Positions 1 to 7,826 of a DNA stretch of 29,454 bases are shown piece after piece; position 1 is the first letter of the stretch; the number at the start of each line of letters is the position of its first letter. The notes under the pieces are model-generated. The model was given only the letters and a program-made list of their open reading frames with translations. It was not told the DNA's origin and did not search any database. Location: assembly GCA_964352225.1 (NCBI GenBank), contig CAYGRM010000034.1, forward strand, positions 1 to 29,454, read 5' to 3'. The stretch comes from CAJQQY01 sp964352225. GTDB taxonomy: Bacteria > Bacteroidota > Bacteroidia > Chitinophagales > Saprospiraceae. Position numbers and translations under genes: made by a program.

Positions 1-138
1 TGTAGATACAGCACCTAGTAAAACAGCTGTCTTTCCAATAATTTTTAAACTATATATTGTAATTAATTTAATTTATGTACCTAAAAACTTAACATGTTCA
101 ATTTTCATAATTAAAATTGGACTTAATCTAAAAGAGCA

Positions 139-2562
139 ATGAACATATCTTTACAACTTAAATTTATCTTAATTTTAGCCTTTTTGGGTTCAGCGATTGT
201 GGCGGTCGCACAGCCTAATAGCTACAATTACCAAAAAATTCCATTAAATCAAGAGTACGTCATTACTAACATTCCGAATGGTATTCCTAGTATTCCTGCT
301 TTAGGTCATCCAGATCACGGTTCATTATGGATAGAAGTGGTTGGAGGAGAAGAACATATTCATTATGTTCCTGATTCTAATTATGTTGGATTAGACACAT
401 TTTACTTTCAAGTTTACAGTCCACCGTTTTCCAATACGTTTGTTGGATATGAAATGGAGATTGCTGAATCATTAGTAATAATAAAACGAGATTTTGCAAG
501 TTGCTACATAAATTCTAATGCAACTATTTTCCCGTTGGATAATGATAGTACAACTACTGGTGATTTAAACTTACTGGAGGTTTCTCCAATTTTTAATCAT
601 GGAGCAGTAGTTATTACTGGAAATGAATTTGAATTTGAACCTAATTCGGGATTTAAAGGAATAACTCATATGAGTTATATTGCTTGTAATGATTTTGCAG
701 TTTGTGAAAAAGGAATTATTAGTGTTTTAGTGCATGATTATGGGTTACCTTCTTCTCAATCAGTTGATGTTCTAACGGCTAAAGAGGAACCTGTTCCAGT
801 CTTATTACCTTATCCGAATTATACCATAAGTCAGTCACCAAGTAATGGTACATTAGAACTATTAGAAGACTTTTCTTACTTATACACTCCAAATGTTGGA
901 TTTAGTGGACAGGATAATTTTGAATTTAGTTTAACGAATACAAGCGGTACTAGCACTTATGCCGTTAATGCAGAGGTGATGAACCTACCAGTTCAAAATA
1001 ATTTTGCAAATGATGATTATCGGTACATACCCATTAATCATGGTGATGAATCAGACGTTTTAAGTAATGATAATGGCAATTTGCTAGAATGGACACTTAC
1101 TATAACCTCTGCACCAACTCACGGTTATGCTTGGGTTACTGGAAATGGTGATATTAAATATGTGCCTCAAACTTCATTTGAAGGAGTTGATAGCTATACT
1201 TATAAAGTGGCCAATTCTCTTGGGGTTTATGAATTTGCCACAGTTTACCTTACTGTTTCTAATTTTAATCCAAGCTCTAATTCATTTGATTTAGATACCT
1301 ATGACGATACGCCTATTTATTTTGAATATAATCCACCTTTTAGCACTTTTACCGAAATAGGTTTTAATATTCTTACTGCACCATTATATGGTTCATTGGT
1401 AGTAGATTCAAATTCTGTAAGCTATACTCCTATAGTTGGGTTCTTAGGTACCGAGTCTTTCGAATTAGAATATTGCCTCAATGGAAATTGTTTTCCATTT
1501 GATATTAATGTTAATATTTCATCTAATCCTACAGGAATTCCAGGATGTGTAGGAACTGAGGATTGTGTTTGGGCAGGTGATACCAATAAAGATGGAATAG
1601 TTGATGGAAAAGATATTCTTTACTTATGTGCCATAGGAGAAGTCGGAGTTCCTCGAACTAATCCAATACCTGATTGGATTGGCCAAGATGCACCAAATTG
1701 GAATAATAATGTTGCTGGAATATCCAAAGACATCAAACATATAGATACTAATGGAGATAGCTTAATTACTTCAGCCGATGCTAATTTAGTTGATCTTAAT
1801 TATGGAAAAAGGAATAAAATTACTCCTCAAATAATTCCGACTCAACAAAATCAATTAATCTTCAATACTATCAATAATGGTCCTCCTCAACCTGGAGATA
1901 CAATTTTGATTGAAGTATTGATGGGAACATCTGCTAATCCAGCAATTGACTTTAGTGGAGTTACTTTCCAAATGGCTTATAATCCCATTATTTTTGATAC
2001 TGCTTTTGTGGTTTTTGATGAGCATGGTTGGTTAGGGTATGATGCCCCAGTAATGCAATACAGTAAAATTCCAAATGCAGGAAATTTAGACGCAGCATTT
2101 ACGCGAAGTAATGAAACTTCGAAAAGTGGATTTGGAAAAGTAGGGACTGTCTATATTGTGGTTGATGATTTGATCGGAATTAGAAACTATGAATCTACCA
2201 CTATCAATTTCACTAATACCTATTCCTTAACTGGAAATGGACACTTAACAAAGCTAAACGATGCAGAAGTAATAATACAAATAGACGAATCAGACTTCGA
2301 TCCTAACTTAAGAAAGAATCCATTAAATGTATTTCCTAACCCAACTATAGATGGAATTGTTAATCTCCAAACAGATTATTATAATCCAATACAAGAGGCT
2401 AGAGTAATTAACTTAATGGGACAGGTTTTACAAACTCGAAATGGTAATAATACTAATGAGTTAACTTTAGACGTTTCTAAATTAGAATCTGGAGTTTACA
2501 TAATAGATGTGATGACGAGTGAAGGACCATTGTCTAAAAAACTAGAGATTTTTAGACGTTAA
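139..2562 (+). CDS. Secreted multidomain Ig-like/dockerin-like protein with T9SS C-terminal sorting domain
   Basis: The 807-residue product starts with a signal peptide (hydrophobic residues about 8-24, likely cleavage after VAVA, before QPNS). Five Ig-like repeats follow, each marked by a Y/F-x-P-x(3)-F/Y-x-G-x(2)-aromatic motif at about residues 76, 166, 249, 341 and 429 (83-92 residue period), as in bacterial Big_9/cadherin-like tandem domains. Residues about 478-556 hold two Ca-binding dockerin-like loops (DTNKDGIVDGKD at 481, DTNGDSLITSADA at 536) separated by a W/G/Q/N-rich linker. Residues about 565-717 look like a cohesin or carbohydrate-binding beta sandwich. The end (about 728-807, VFPNP...GVYIIDV...KKLEIFRR) is a type A sorting domain, so the protein is probably exported by T9SS and attached to the cell surface or released. 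No enzymatic domain was seen; adhesion or matrix function is a guess. It appears monocistronic, with a terminator 129 bp downstream. Confidence 0.88.
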   Translation: MNISLQLKFILILAFLGSAIVAVAQPNSYNYQKIPLNQEYVITNIPNGIPSIPALGHPDHGSLWIEVVGGEEHIHYVPDSNYVGLDTFYFQVYSPPFSNTFVGYEMEIAESLVIIKRDFASCYINSNATIFPLDNDSTTTGDLNLLEVSPIFNHGAVVITGNEFEFEPNSGFKGITHMSYIACNDFAVCEKGIISVLVHDYGLPSSQSVDVLTAKEEPVPVLLPYPNYTISQSPSNGTLELLEDFSYLYTPNVGFSGQDNFEFSLTNTSGTSTYAVNAEVMNLPVQNNFANDDYRYIPINHGDESDVLSNDNGNLLEWTLTITSAPTHGYAWVTGNGDIKYVPQTSFEGVDSYTYKVANSLGVYEFATVYLTVSNFNPSSNSFDLDTYDDTPIYFEYNPPFSTFTEIGFNILTAPLYGSLVVDSNSVSYTPIVGFLGTESFELEYCLNGNCFPFDINVNISSNPTGIPGCVGTEDCVWAGDTNKDGIVDGKDILYLCAIGEVGVPRTNPIPDWIGQDAPNWNNNVAGISKDIKHIDTNGDSLITSADANLVDLNYGKRNKITPQIIPTQQNQLIFNTINNGPPQPGDTILIEVLMGTSANPAIDFSGVTFQMAYNPIIFDTAFVVFDEHGWLGYDAPVMQYSKIPNAGNLDAAFTRSNETSKSGFGKVGTVYIVVDDLIGIRNYESTTINFTNTYSLTGNGHLTKLNDAEVIIQIDESDFDPNLRKNPLNVFPNPTIDGIVNLQTDYYNPIQEARVINLMGQVLQTRNGNNTNELTLDVSKLESGVYIIDVMTSEGPLSKKLEIFRR

Positions 2563-2690
2563 ATCAAATACGGATATGTTCATTTCATTGGATTTATAAT
2601 CAGCTTTTGCTGATGAAAATGACCTAAGTTAATAGAGTTAAGCGCGCCAATTAAAGTTTGACTAACAATTGACCAAAGGTTAAGAAATGG

Positions 2691-2726
2691 AAAAAGTGGC
2701 TGAAGTTGTATCAGTCACTTTTTTTT
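2691..2726 (+). terminator. Rho-independent terminator after the T9SS protein
   Basis: Stem AAGTGGCTGA (2694-2703) pairs with TCAGTCACTT (2711-2720) through ten base pairs including one G-T, with a 7-nt loop. A run of eight T (2719-2726) follows, and an A tract at 2691-2695 can extend the stem. Confidence 0.8.
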
Positions 2727-2862
2727 ATGCCCAAGACCTAAATTCTATTACTACCTTAAATATTTTCAAAAGAAAATATTCCTAATTTTTCTCCTCTTAA
2801 ATCTTTATTATCAATTAAATAAACCTGTTTAATGATAAAACAGGAAAATAATATTTGATTTG

Positions 2863-2902
2863 TTTTCAATTGAAAATCTATATTTCAACTTATTTATCTT
2901 TA
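2863..2902 (+). promoter_or_regulatory. Possible promoter with overlapping palindromic operator
   Basis: TATCTTTA (2895-2902) matches seven of eight positions of the Bacteroidota -7 element TAnnTTTG. ATTG (2869-2872) is the nearest -33 candidate, at a rather long 22-nt spacing. The -33 candidate sits inside the perfect palindrome TTTTCAATTGAAAA (2863-2876), a position suited to a dimeric repressor. The promoter assignment is weak because both boxes are off consensus; the palindrome itself is read directly. Confidence 0.35.
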
Positions 2903-2926
2903 AAAAATCACAAAACTTAAATAGAT

Positions 2927-4744
2927 ATGGCTAAGCAGTATATGGACATGAACACCTTGAAATTTTTATTGCATAATGTTCATGATTTAGATTCAGTATT
3001 AGAACAAGAGTACTTTTCAGAACATGATAAAGATGGGATGAATATTTTTCTTGATTCTATCAAAGATTTTTCTGACCAAGAGTTATTTCCATATTTCCAG
3101 GAGGTGGATGAAAAAGCAGCATATTATAAAGATGGAAAAATCATCGTTCATCCACAGGTAGAGGTGATGATGAGAAAAGGTGGAGAGATGGGATTATTGG
3201 CTGCTAACTTCAAATATGAAGATGGTGGATTACAAATTCCAAGTATGGTTTCTACCGCAGGTGGCTATATTATGGATGCTGCTAATAATCACTTACCTGG
3301 ATATACAGGTTTGACCTTGGGTGCAGCTGAGTTGGTAGCTCACTTTGGAAGTGATGAATTAAAAGAAACCTATCTTCCAAAAATGTTGGATGGATCGTGG
3401 GGAGGAACGATGTGCTTGACTGAACCTCAAGCTGGAAGTTCACTCTCTGATATTACAACGAGTGCATCTCCAACAGATGAAGGATATTATAAAATTTCTG
3501 GGCACAAGATTTTTATTTCTGGTGGTGACCATGAGTATAGTGATAATTTTATTCATTTACTATTAGGTAGAATTGAAGGGGCACCAGAAGGAACAAAAGG
3601 AATTTCTCTTTTCGTAGTTCCTAAAAATCGTCCAAATGGAGATGGAACATACGCTAACAATGATGTGATCACAGCAGGTGATTTTCAAAAGTTAGGACAG
3701 CGTGGGTATTGTACTACACACCTCGTTTTTGGTGAGAAGGAGGACTGCAGAGGCTATCTAGTTGGCGAAGCTAACAAGGGATTAAAGTATATGTTTTTGA
3801 TGATGAATGGTGCTAGGATTGCTGTTGGGCGCGGAGCTGCAAGTATTGCTATGGCTGCATATCAAGCTTCCTTAGAATATGCGAACGAAAGACCACAAGG
3901 GCGTAGGTTGAATAGTGATGGAAAAAAAGATGCTAATCAAAAACCAAGCTTGATCATTGAACATGCAGATGTTCGACGAATGCTTTTATTGCAAAAAGTA
4001 GTTGCTGAAGGATCTTTGAGTTTGGCTTTGTTAACTTCTCAATACTTAGATTTGAGTCGAACTCATTCGGATGAAAAGGAAAGAGATCGTTATCATTTGT
4101 TACTCGAATTGTTGACTCCAATTGTCAAAACGTACCCTTCGGAAATGGGAGCAGTATCTGTTTCAAATGGTTTACAGATTTTAGGAGGTTATGGTTTTAC
4201 CATGGATTTTGTGCTTCAACAATATTATCGAGATATTCGAATTTTTACTCTATATGAAGGAACTACAGGAATTCAATCTTTAGATTTATTAGGTCGGAAA
4301 GTTCCTATGCAAAGAGGTAAAGCGGTAGAGCTTTTAGCTATGGAAATAATGCAATCTATTCAAAGATCGATGAAATTTGATGAGTTAAAAACTTATGCCA
4401 ATCAGCTAGGTGCAAAATTACAAGATGTACAAAAAGTTCTTGGACATTTAAGTCAATATGCAAAAGCTGGTGACTTTGAAAGATATACAGCCGATGCCAA
4501 TTTATTTATGGAATATTTTAGCAATATTGTCATGGCTTGGTTGTGGTTGGATATGGCTGAAGAAGCAAAATCATCTTTAGTGAAGGGGGATAAAACGTAC
4601 ACGGAAGAATTTTATGAAAGTAAAATTCACGCAATGAGATTTTTCTTCAAATATGAATTATCGAAAACTACTTATTTAGCTGAAGTATTGATGAACGAAG
4701 ATTCGTTGACGATTAAGGATGCTCAAAAGAAAGTTTTTGTGTAG
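2927..4744 (+). CDS. Acyl-CoA dehydrogenase with extended C-terminal domain (DmdC/FadE-like)
   Basis: This FAD-dependent enzyme introduces a 2,3-double bond into an acyl-CoA thioester. At 605 residues it is longer than the ~390-residue classical ACADs and fits the DmdC-like group, with an N-terminal helical extension and a C-terminal domain of about 470-600. Visible motifs are the acyl-CoA/FAD segment LTEPQAGSSLSD (164-175), ISGHKIFISGGDHE (190-203) and the catalytic-base segment IFTLYEGTTGIQ, where Glu444 is the expected base. The ATG lies in good context for the family N-terminus (residues 1-30 are typical). It heads a plus-strand run of acyl-CoA genes, 77 bp before a GMC oxidoreductase with a hairpin between them. 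The substrate cannot be read; 3-methylthiopropanoyl-CoA and long-chain acyl-CoA are both possible. Confidence 0.9.
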   Translation: MAKQYMDMNTLKFLLHNVHDLDSVLEQEYFSEHDKDGMNIFLDSIKDFSDQELFPYFQEVDEKAAYYKDGKIIVHPQVEVMMRKGGEMGLLAANFKYEDGGLQIPSMVSTAGGYIMDAANNHLPGYTGLTLGAAELVAHFGSDELKETYLPKMLDGSWGGTMCLTEPQAGSSLSDITTSASPTDEGYYKISGHKIFISGGDHEYSDNFIHLLLGRIEGAPEGTKGISLFVVPKNRPNGDGTYANNDVITAGDFQKLGQRGYCTTHLVFGEKEDCRGYLVGEANKGLKYMFLMMNGARIAVGRGAASIAMAAYQASLEYANERPQGRRLNSDGKKDANQKPSLIIEHADVRRMLLLQKVVAEGSLSLALLTSQYLDLSRTHSDEKERDRYHLLLELLTPIVKTYPSEMGAVSVSNGLQILGGYGFTMDFVLQQYYRDIRIFTLYEGTTGIQSLDLLGRKVPMQRGKAVELLAMEIMQSIQRSMKFDELKTYANQLGAKLQDVQKVLGHLSQYAKAGDFERYTADANLFMEYFSNIVMAWLWLDMAEEAKSSLVKGDKTYTEEFYESKIHAMRFFFKYELSKTTYLAEVLMNEDSLTIKDAQKKVFV

Positions 4745-4754
4745 TTTTATAATG

Positions 4755-4809
4755 ATTGGTGACTAATGATTTGATCTTGGTTTCTAATCAAAAATTATTA
4801 GTCACCAAT
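4755..4809. repeat. Perfect 13-bp inverted repeat (long intergenic hairpin)
   Basis: ATTGGTGACTAAT (4755-4767) is exactly complementary to ATTAGTCACCAAT (4797-4809). Inside it TTTGAT (4770-4775) pairs with ATCAAA (4787-4792), giving a two-part stem with an 11-nt loop. It begins 10 bp after the acyl-CoA dehydrogenase stop and ends 12 bp before the GMC ATG. No T run follows, so it is not a classical terminator; mRNA processing, stability or attenuation are the likelier roles. Confidence 0.75.
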
Positions 4810-4821
4810 ACCAATTTGAAT

Positions 4822-6474
4822 ATGAAAAAAATCGACTACATCATTATCGGAGCAGGTTCAGCTGGCTGTATTTTAGCTAATCGACTTTCTACCGACCCAA
4901 ACAACAAGGTTTTACTTCTTGAGGCAGGTGGACCAGATTCTGATTTCGAAATTCATATTCCCGGAGCATATGTAAAAAATTTTAAGAAAAAGATAGATTG
5001 GGGATTTTGGACTGAACCTCAGGAAAACTTAGACAATCGAAAAGTTTATTTGCCTAGAGGGAAAACTTTAGGGGGAAGTAGTTCTATCAATGCCATGGCT
5101 TATGTTCGAGGAAATAAAGCTGATTATGACGGTTGGTCAGAATTAGGAAATGAAGGATGGGATTTCGAAAATGTCTTGCCTTACTTTATTCGATCAGAAA
5201 AAAATGAACAGGCCGGCAAGTTAGACCAAGGGTTCCATGGGAAGAATGGTGAACTCAACGTTTCTTTTGCCAAAGGTTTTAAAACACCTTTTTCAACTGC
5301 ATTTATTGAGGCATGTCAACAAGTCGGAATTCAAAAGAACGATGATTATAATGGTGCCAAACAAGTCGGAACAAGTTTTTTTCAATTCAATATAAAAAAT
5401 GGAAAACGAGATAGTGCCGCCGCCGCATTTTTAAAACCCGTTTTGAATCGTCCTAATCTACAAGCTATTACGAAAGCTCAAGTTTCTAGAATTATTATCG
5501 AAAATAATCAAGCAGTTGGCGTAGAATATTTTGATAAAAGAAATAAAAAGCAAACTGTTTTAGCTGAGAAAGAAGTAATCGTTTCTGCAGGAGCTTTTCA
5601 ATCACCTCAATTACTAATGCTCTCTGGGATAGGCGATGCAACAGAATTAAAAGAACATGGAATTGAATGTTTAAGAGATTTAAAAGGAGTTGGGAAAAAT
5701 TTACAAGATCATCTTTTTGTAAATGTAAGCGCAAAATCAAAACAGCAGGAAGGACTTAATCATTACTCACCAATTTTTAAACAAATAGGAGCAGCCATCA
5801 ATTACTTCTTCCAAAGTAAAGGCCCATTTATGATTGGGCCTTTAGAGTCAGTTGCTTTTGTTGACATACATAATCAAGGAAATCCTGCAAATTTCCAATT
5901 TCATTTTGCACCTATGCATGTTGGCGAAGGATATGATTACGATATGTATGATCTATCAACTTACCCGACTCATGATGGTTTTACTATTTTACCCACGTTA
6001 CTCCATCCCAAAAGTAGAGGCTATGTGAAATTGGGATTGCCTGATCCATTAGCTCCACCTGTGATTCAACCTAATTTTTTACAAGAAAAAGAAGATATGG
6101 ATCAACTGGTTAAAGGAATAAAAAAAGCATTGGAAATTTATAAACAAAAAGCATTTGAACCATATCTTGAAAAAATCAACGCTCCATTAAATGCTAACTC
6201 AGATGAAGCTATAAAAGCTCATATCAGGAAAAGCGTTGAAACAGTTTATCATCCTGTAGGCACTTGTAAAATGGGAGATGATGAGATGGCAGTAGTCGAC
6301 AATCAATTACGTGTGCACGGTGTTACAAATCTAAGAGTTGTCGATGCTTCAATTATGCCAAAGATCGTAACTGGAAACACAAATGCTCCTGTTTACATGA
6401 TTGCCGAGAAAGCAGCAGATATGATTTTAGGGAAATCCACAGTTAAAAAAAGTGAGAAACTACAAGTTTCTTAA
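4822..6474 (+). CDS. GMC-family FAD-dependent alcohol/choline dehydrogenase-like oxidoreductase
   Basis: The 550-residue flavoprotein oxidises a primary or secondary alcohol. The ATG at 4822 is chosen because the Rossmann FAD motif GAGSAG (residues 10-15) then starts at the usual distance; an in-frame TTG at 4756 would add 22 residues encoded by the intergenic hairpin and is unlikely. GMC signature 1 is GKTLGGSSSINAMAYVRG (about 80-97), signature 2 is GAFQSPQLLMLSGIG (257-271), and the active-site pair is His477 in YHPVGTCKMG and Asn521 in NTNAPVYMIAEKAAD. The His/Asn pair is that of choline dehydrogenase/oxidase. It lies between two acyl-CoA dehydrogenase genes, so an alcohol that feeds acyl-CoA metabolism is a plausible substrate, though choline cannot be excluded. 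No signal peptide was seen. Confidence 0.9.
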   Translation: MKKIDYIIIGAGSAGCILANRLSTDPNNKVLLLEAGGPDSDFEIHIPGAYVKNFKKKIDWGFWTEPQENLDNRKVYLPRGKTLGGSSSINAMAYVRGNKADYDGWSELGNEGWDFENVLPYFIRSEKNEQAGKLDQGFHGKNGELNVSFAKGFKTPFSTAFIEACQQVGIQKNDDYNGAKQVGTSFFQFNIKNGKRDSAAAAFLKPVLNRPNLQAITKAQVSRIIIENNQAVGVEYFDKRNKKQTVLAEKEVIVSAGAFQSPQLLMLSGIGDATELKEHGIECLRDLKGVGKNLQDHLFVNVSAKSKQQEGLNHYSPIFKQIGAAINYFFQSKGPFMIGPLESVAFVDIHNQGNPANFQFHFAPMHVGEGYDYDMYDLSTYPTHDGFTILPTLLHPKSRGYVKLGLPDPLAPPVIQPNFLQEKEDMDQLVKGIKKALEIYKQKAFEPYLEKINAPLNANSDEAIKAHIRKSVETVYHPVGTCKMGDDEMAVVDNQLRVHGVTNLRVVDASIMPKIVTGNTNAPVYMIAEKAADMILGKSTVKKSEKLQVS

Positions 6475-6546
6475 AAGTCATAACAATACATTTACAAAAT
6501 ACTTTTTTTCTATTTTTTTTAATAGTAAAAATTAAAAACACATTTA

Positions 6547-7758
6547 ATGAATTTTGAACTTACGGAGAAGTCACAATCTTATCTTGATAGATTAAATCGA
6601 TTTTTTGACGCACATATTTACCCTAATGAAGCGGAGGTAGATAAATTTCATCACTCTCATGAAAACCATTGGAAAAATTGGCCAGGTCTTGAAGATTTGA
6701 AAGCGAAAGCAAAAGCTGAAGGTCTTTGGAATTTATTTTTACCGAAAGCTTATGGAGAATTAAGTCCTGGTTTGACTAATTTAGAATATGCTCATTTAGC
6801 AGGAGTTATGGGGAGAGTTCGTTGGGCATCCGAAGTGTTTAATTGTAGTGCACCAGATACTGGAAATATGGAAGTGCTATCAAAGTATGGAACACCTGAA
6901 CAGCAAGAAAAGTGGTTAACACCTCTAATGAATGGAGAAATTCGTTCTGCATTCTTAATGACTGAGCCAGATGTTGCCTCTTCGGATGCAACTAATATAG
7001 CTACTTCAATAAAATTAGAAGGTGATGAATATGTGATCAATGGTCGAAAATGGTGGTCATCCGGTGCCATGAATCCAAATTGTAAAGTCGCCATTGTGAT
7101 GGGGAAAACTGATCCATCAGCTCCTCGACATCAACAACAAAGTATGATCCTAGTTCCAATGGATACTCCTGGATTAGAAATCGTTCGACCTCTTTCTGTT
7201 TTTGGTTATTATGACTCACCTGAAGGACACGCCGAGGTACTTTTAAAGGATGTCAGAGTACCTAAAGAGAATATGTTATTGGGAGAGGGTAGAGGTTTTG
7301 AAATTGCACAGGGAAGACTAGGCCCAGGTAGAATACATCATTGTATGAGATTAATTGGAATGGCTCAAAGAGCTTTAGAATTAATGAGTAAAAGAACAGG
7401 AGAGAGAGTAGCTTTTGGAAGACCTATTAAAGATTTTAGTAGCATCCGTCAGGAAGTTGCCATGTCAAGATGTGAAATAGAGCAAGCCAAATTGTTGACT
7501 CTTTCGGCGGCTGACAAAATGGATCGCTTTGGAAATAAAGAAGCTAAAGATTTAATCGCTATGATTAAAATTGTTGCACCTAATATGGCTCTTAAAGTGC
7601 TAGACCGAGCCATTCAAATTCACGGTGGAATGGGGGTCAGTCAAGATACGTTCCTTGCGTCGTTCTGGGCTGGAGCAAGAACACTTCGATTAGCCGATGG
7701 TCCCGACGAGGTTCACATGTATCAATTAGGAAAAAATACAATTAAAAAATATCTTTAA
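6547..7758 (+). CDS. ACAD10/11-like acyl-CoA dehydrogenase
   Basis: This 403-residue acyl-CoA dehydrogenase is closest by eye to the C-terminal half of ACAD11/ACAD10 and to Pseudomonas LvaC. It has MTEPDVASSDATN (138-150), NGRKWWSSGAMNP (165-177), GKTDP, QQSMILVPMDTPG (197-209), GEGRGFEIAQGRLGPGRIHH (246-265), IQIHGGMGVSQD (356-367) and RLADGPDEVH (381-390). In classical ACADs the last segment reads YEGT with a catalytic Glu; here Asp384 stands in that place, as is usual in the ACAD10/11 group. In that group the enzyme is linked to conversion of phosphorylated 4-hydroxyacyl-CoA into enoyl-CoA. The APH-like kinase gene follows 68 bp downstream, matching the kinase half of ACAD10/11, so the two likely act in sequence. 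A strong hairpin follows the stop codon. Confidence 0.92.
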   Translation: MNFELTEKSQSYLDRLNRFFDAHIYPNEAEVDKFHHSHENHWKNWPGLEDLKAKAKAEGLWNLFLPKAYGELSPGLTNLEYAHLAGVMGRVRWASEVFNCSAPDTGNMEVLSKYGTPEQQEKWLTPLMNGEIRSAFLMTEPDVASSDATNIATSIKLEGDEYVINGRKWWSSGAMNPNCKVAIVMGKTDPSAPRHQQQSMILVPMDTPGLEIVRPLSVFGYYDSPEGHAEVLLKDVRVPKENMLLGEGRGFEIAQGRLGPGRIHHCMRLIGMAQRALELMSKRTGERVAFGRPIKDFSSIRQEVAMSRCEIEQAKLLTLSAADKMDRFGNKEAKDLIAMIKIVAPNMALKVLDRAIQIHGGMGVSQDTFLASFWAGARTLRLADGPDEVHMYQLGKNTIKKYL

Positions 7759-7760
7759 AA

Positions 7761-7804
7761 AAATGATTACGGGTTATCCATTCAGAGCTAACCCGTAATC
7801 ATTT
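7761..7804. repeat. Perfect 16-bp inverted repeat hairpin after the ACAD10/11-like gene
   Basis: AAATGATTACGGGTTA (7761-7776) pairs perfectly with TAACCCGTAATCATTT (7789-7804) around a 12-nt loop. It begins 2 bp after the stop codon. On the plus strand no T run follows. On the minus strand a T run would follow, but no minus-strand gene leads into it. It therefore looks like a 3' mRNA-protecting or processing hairpin, or a leaky terminator inside the operon. Confidence 0.8.
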
Positions 7805-7826
7805 AAAGTTAACTGTAAAAAATAAA

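Larger units (their letters stand above)
2563..2926. other. Intergenic region with terminator and several inverted repeats
   Basis: This 364-bp stretch has no convincing ORF. It holds a small hairpin (ATCAGC-TTTT-GCTGAT, 2599-2614), a rho-independent terminator (2691-2726), a perfect 9-bp inverted repeat AATATTTTC/GAAAATATT (2759-2767 and 2772-2780), a 7-bp inverted repeat CCTGTTT/AAACAGG (2824-2830 and 2838-2844), and a 14-bp perfect palindrome TTTTCAATTGAAAA (2863-2876). The last three lie in the upstream region of the acyl-CoA dehydrogenase and could be operator sites or mRNA structures. Confidence 0.6.

Noticed and set aside
1..63. Minus-strand open frame reading like a signal peptide (KIIGKTAVLLGAVST) running off the left edge
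   Set aside because: No ATG, GTG or TTG start lies in frame between the upstream stop and the peptide-like stretch, so a gene start cannot be supported.
4756..4821. 22-residue N-terminal extension of the GMC oxidoreductase from a TTG start
   Set aside because: It is encoded by the intergenic hairpin and has no resemblance to the family N-terminus; the ATG at 4822 places the FAD motif correctly.
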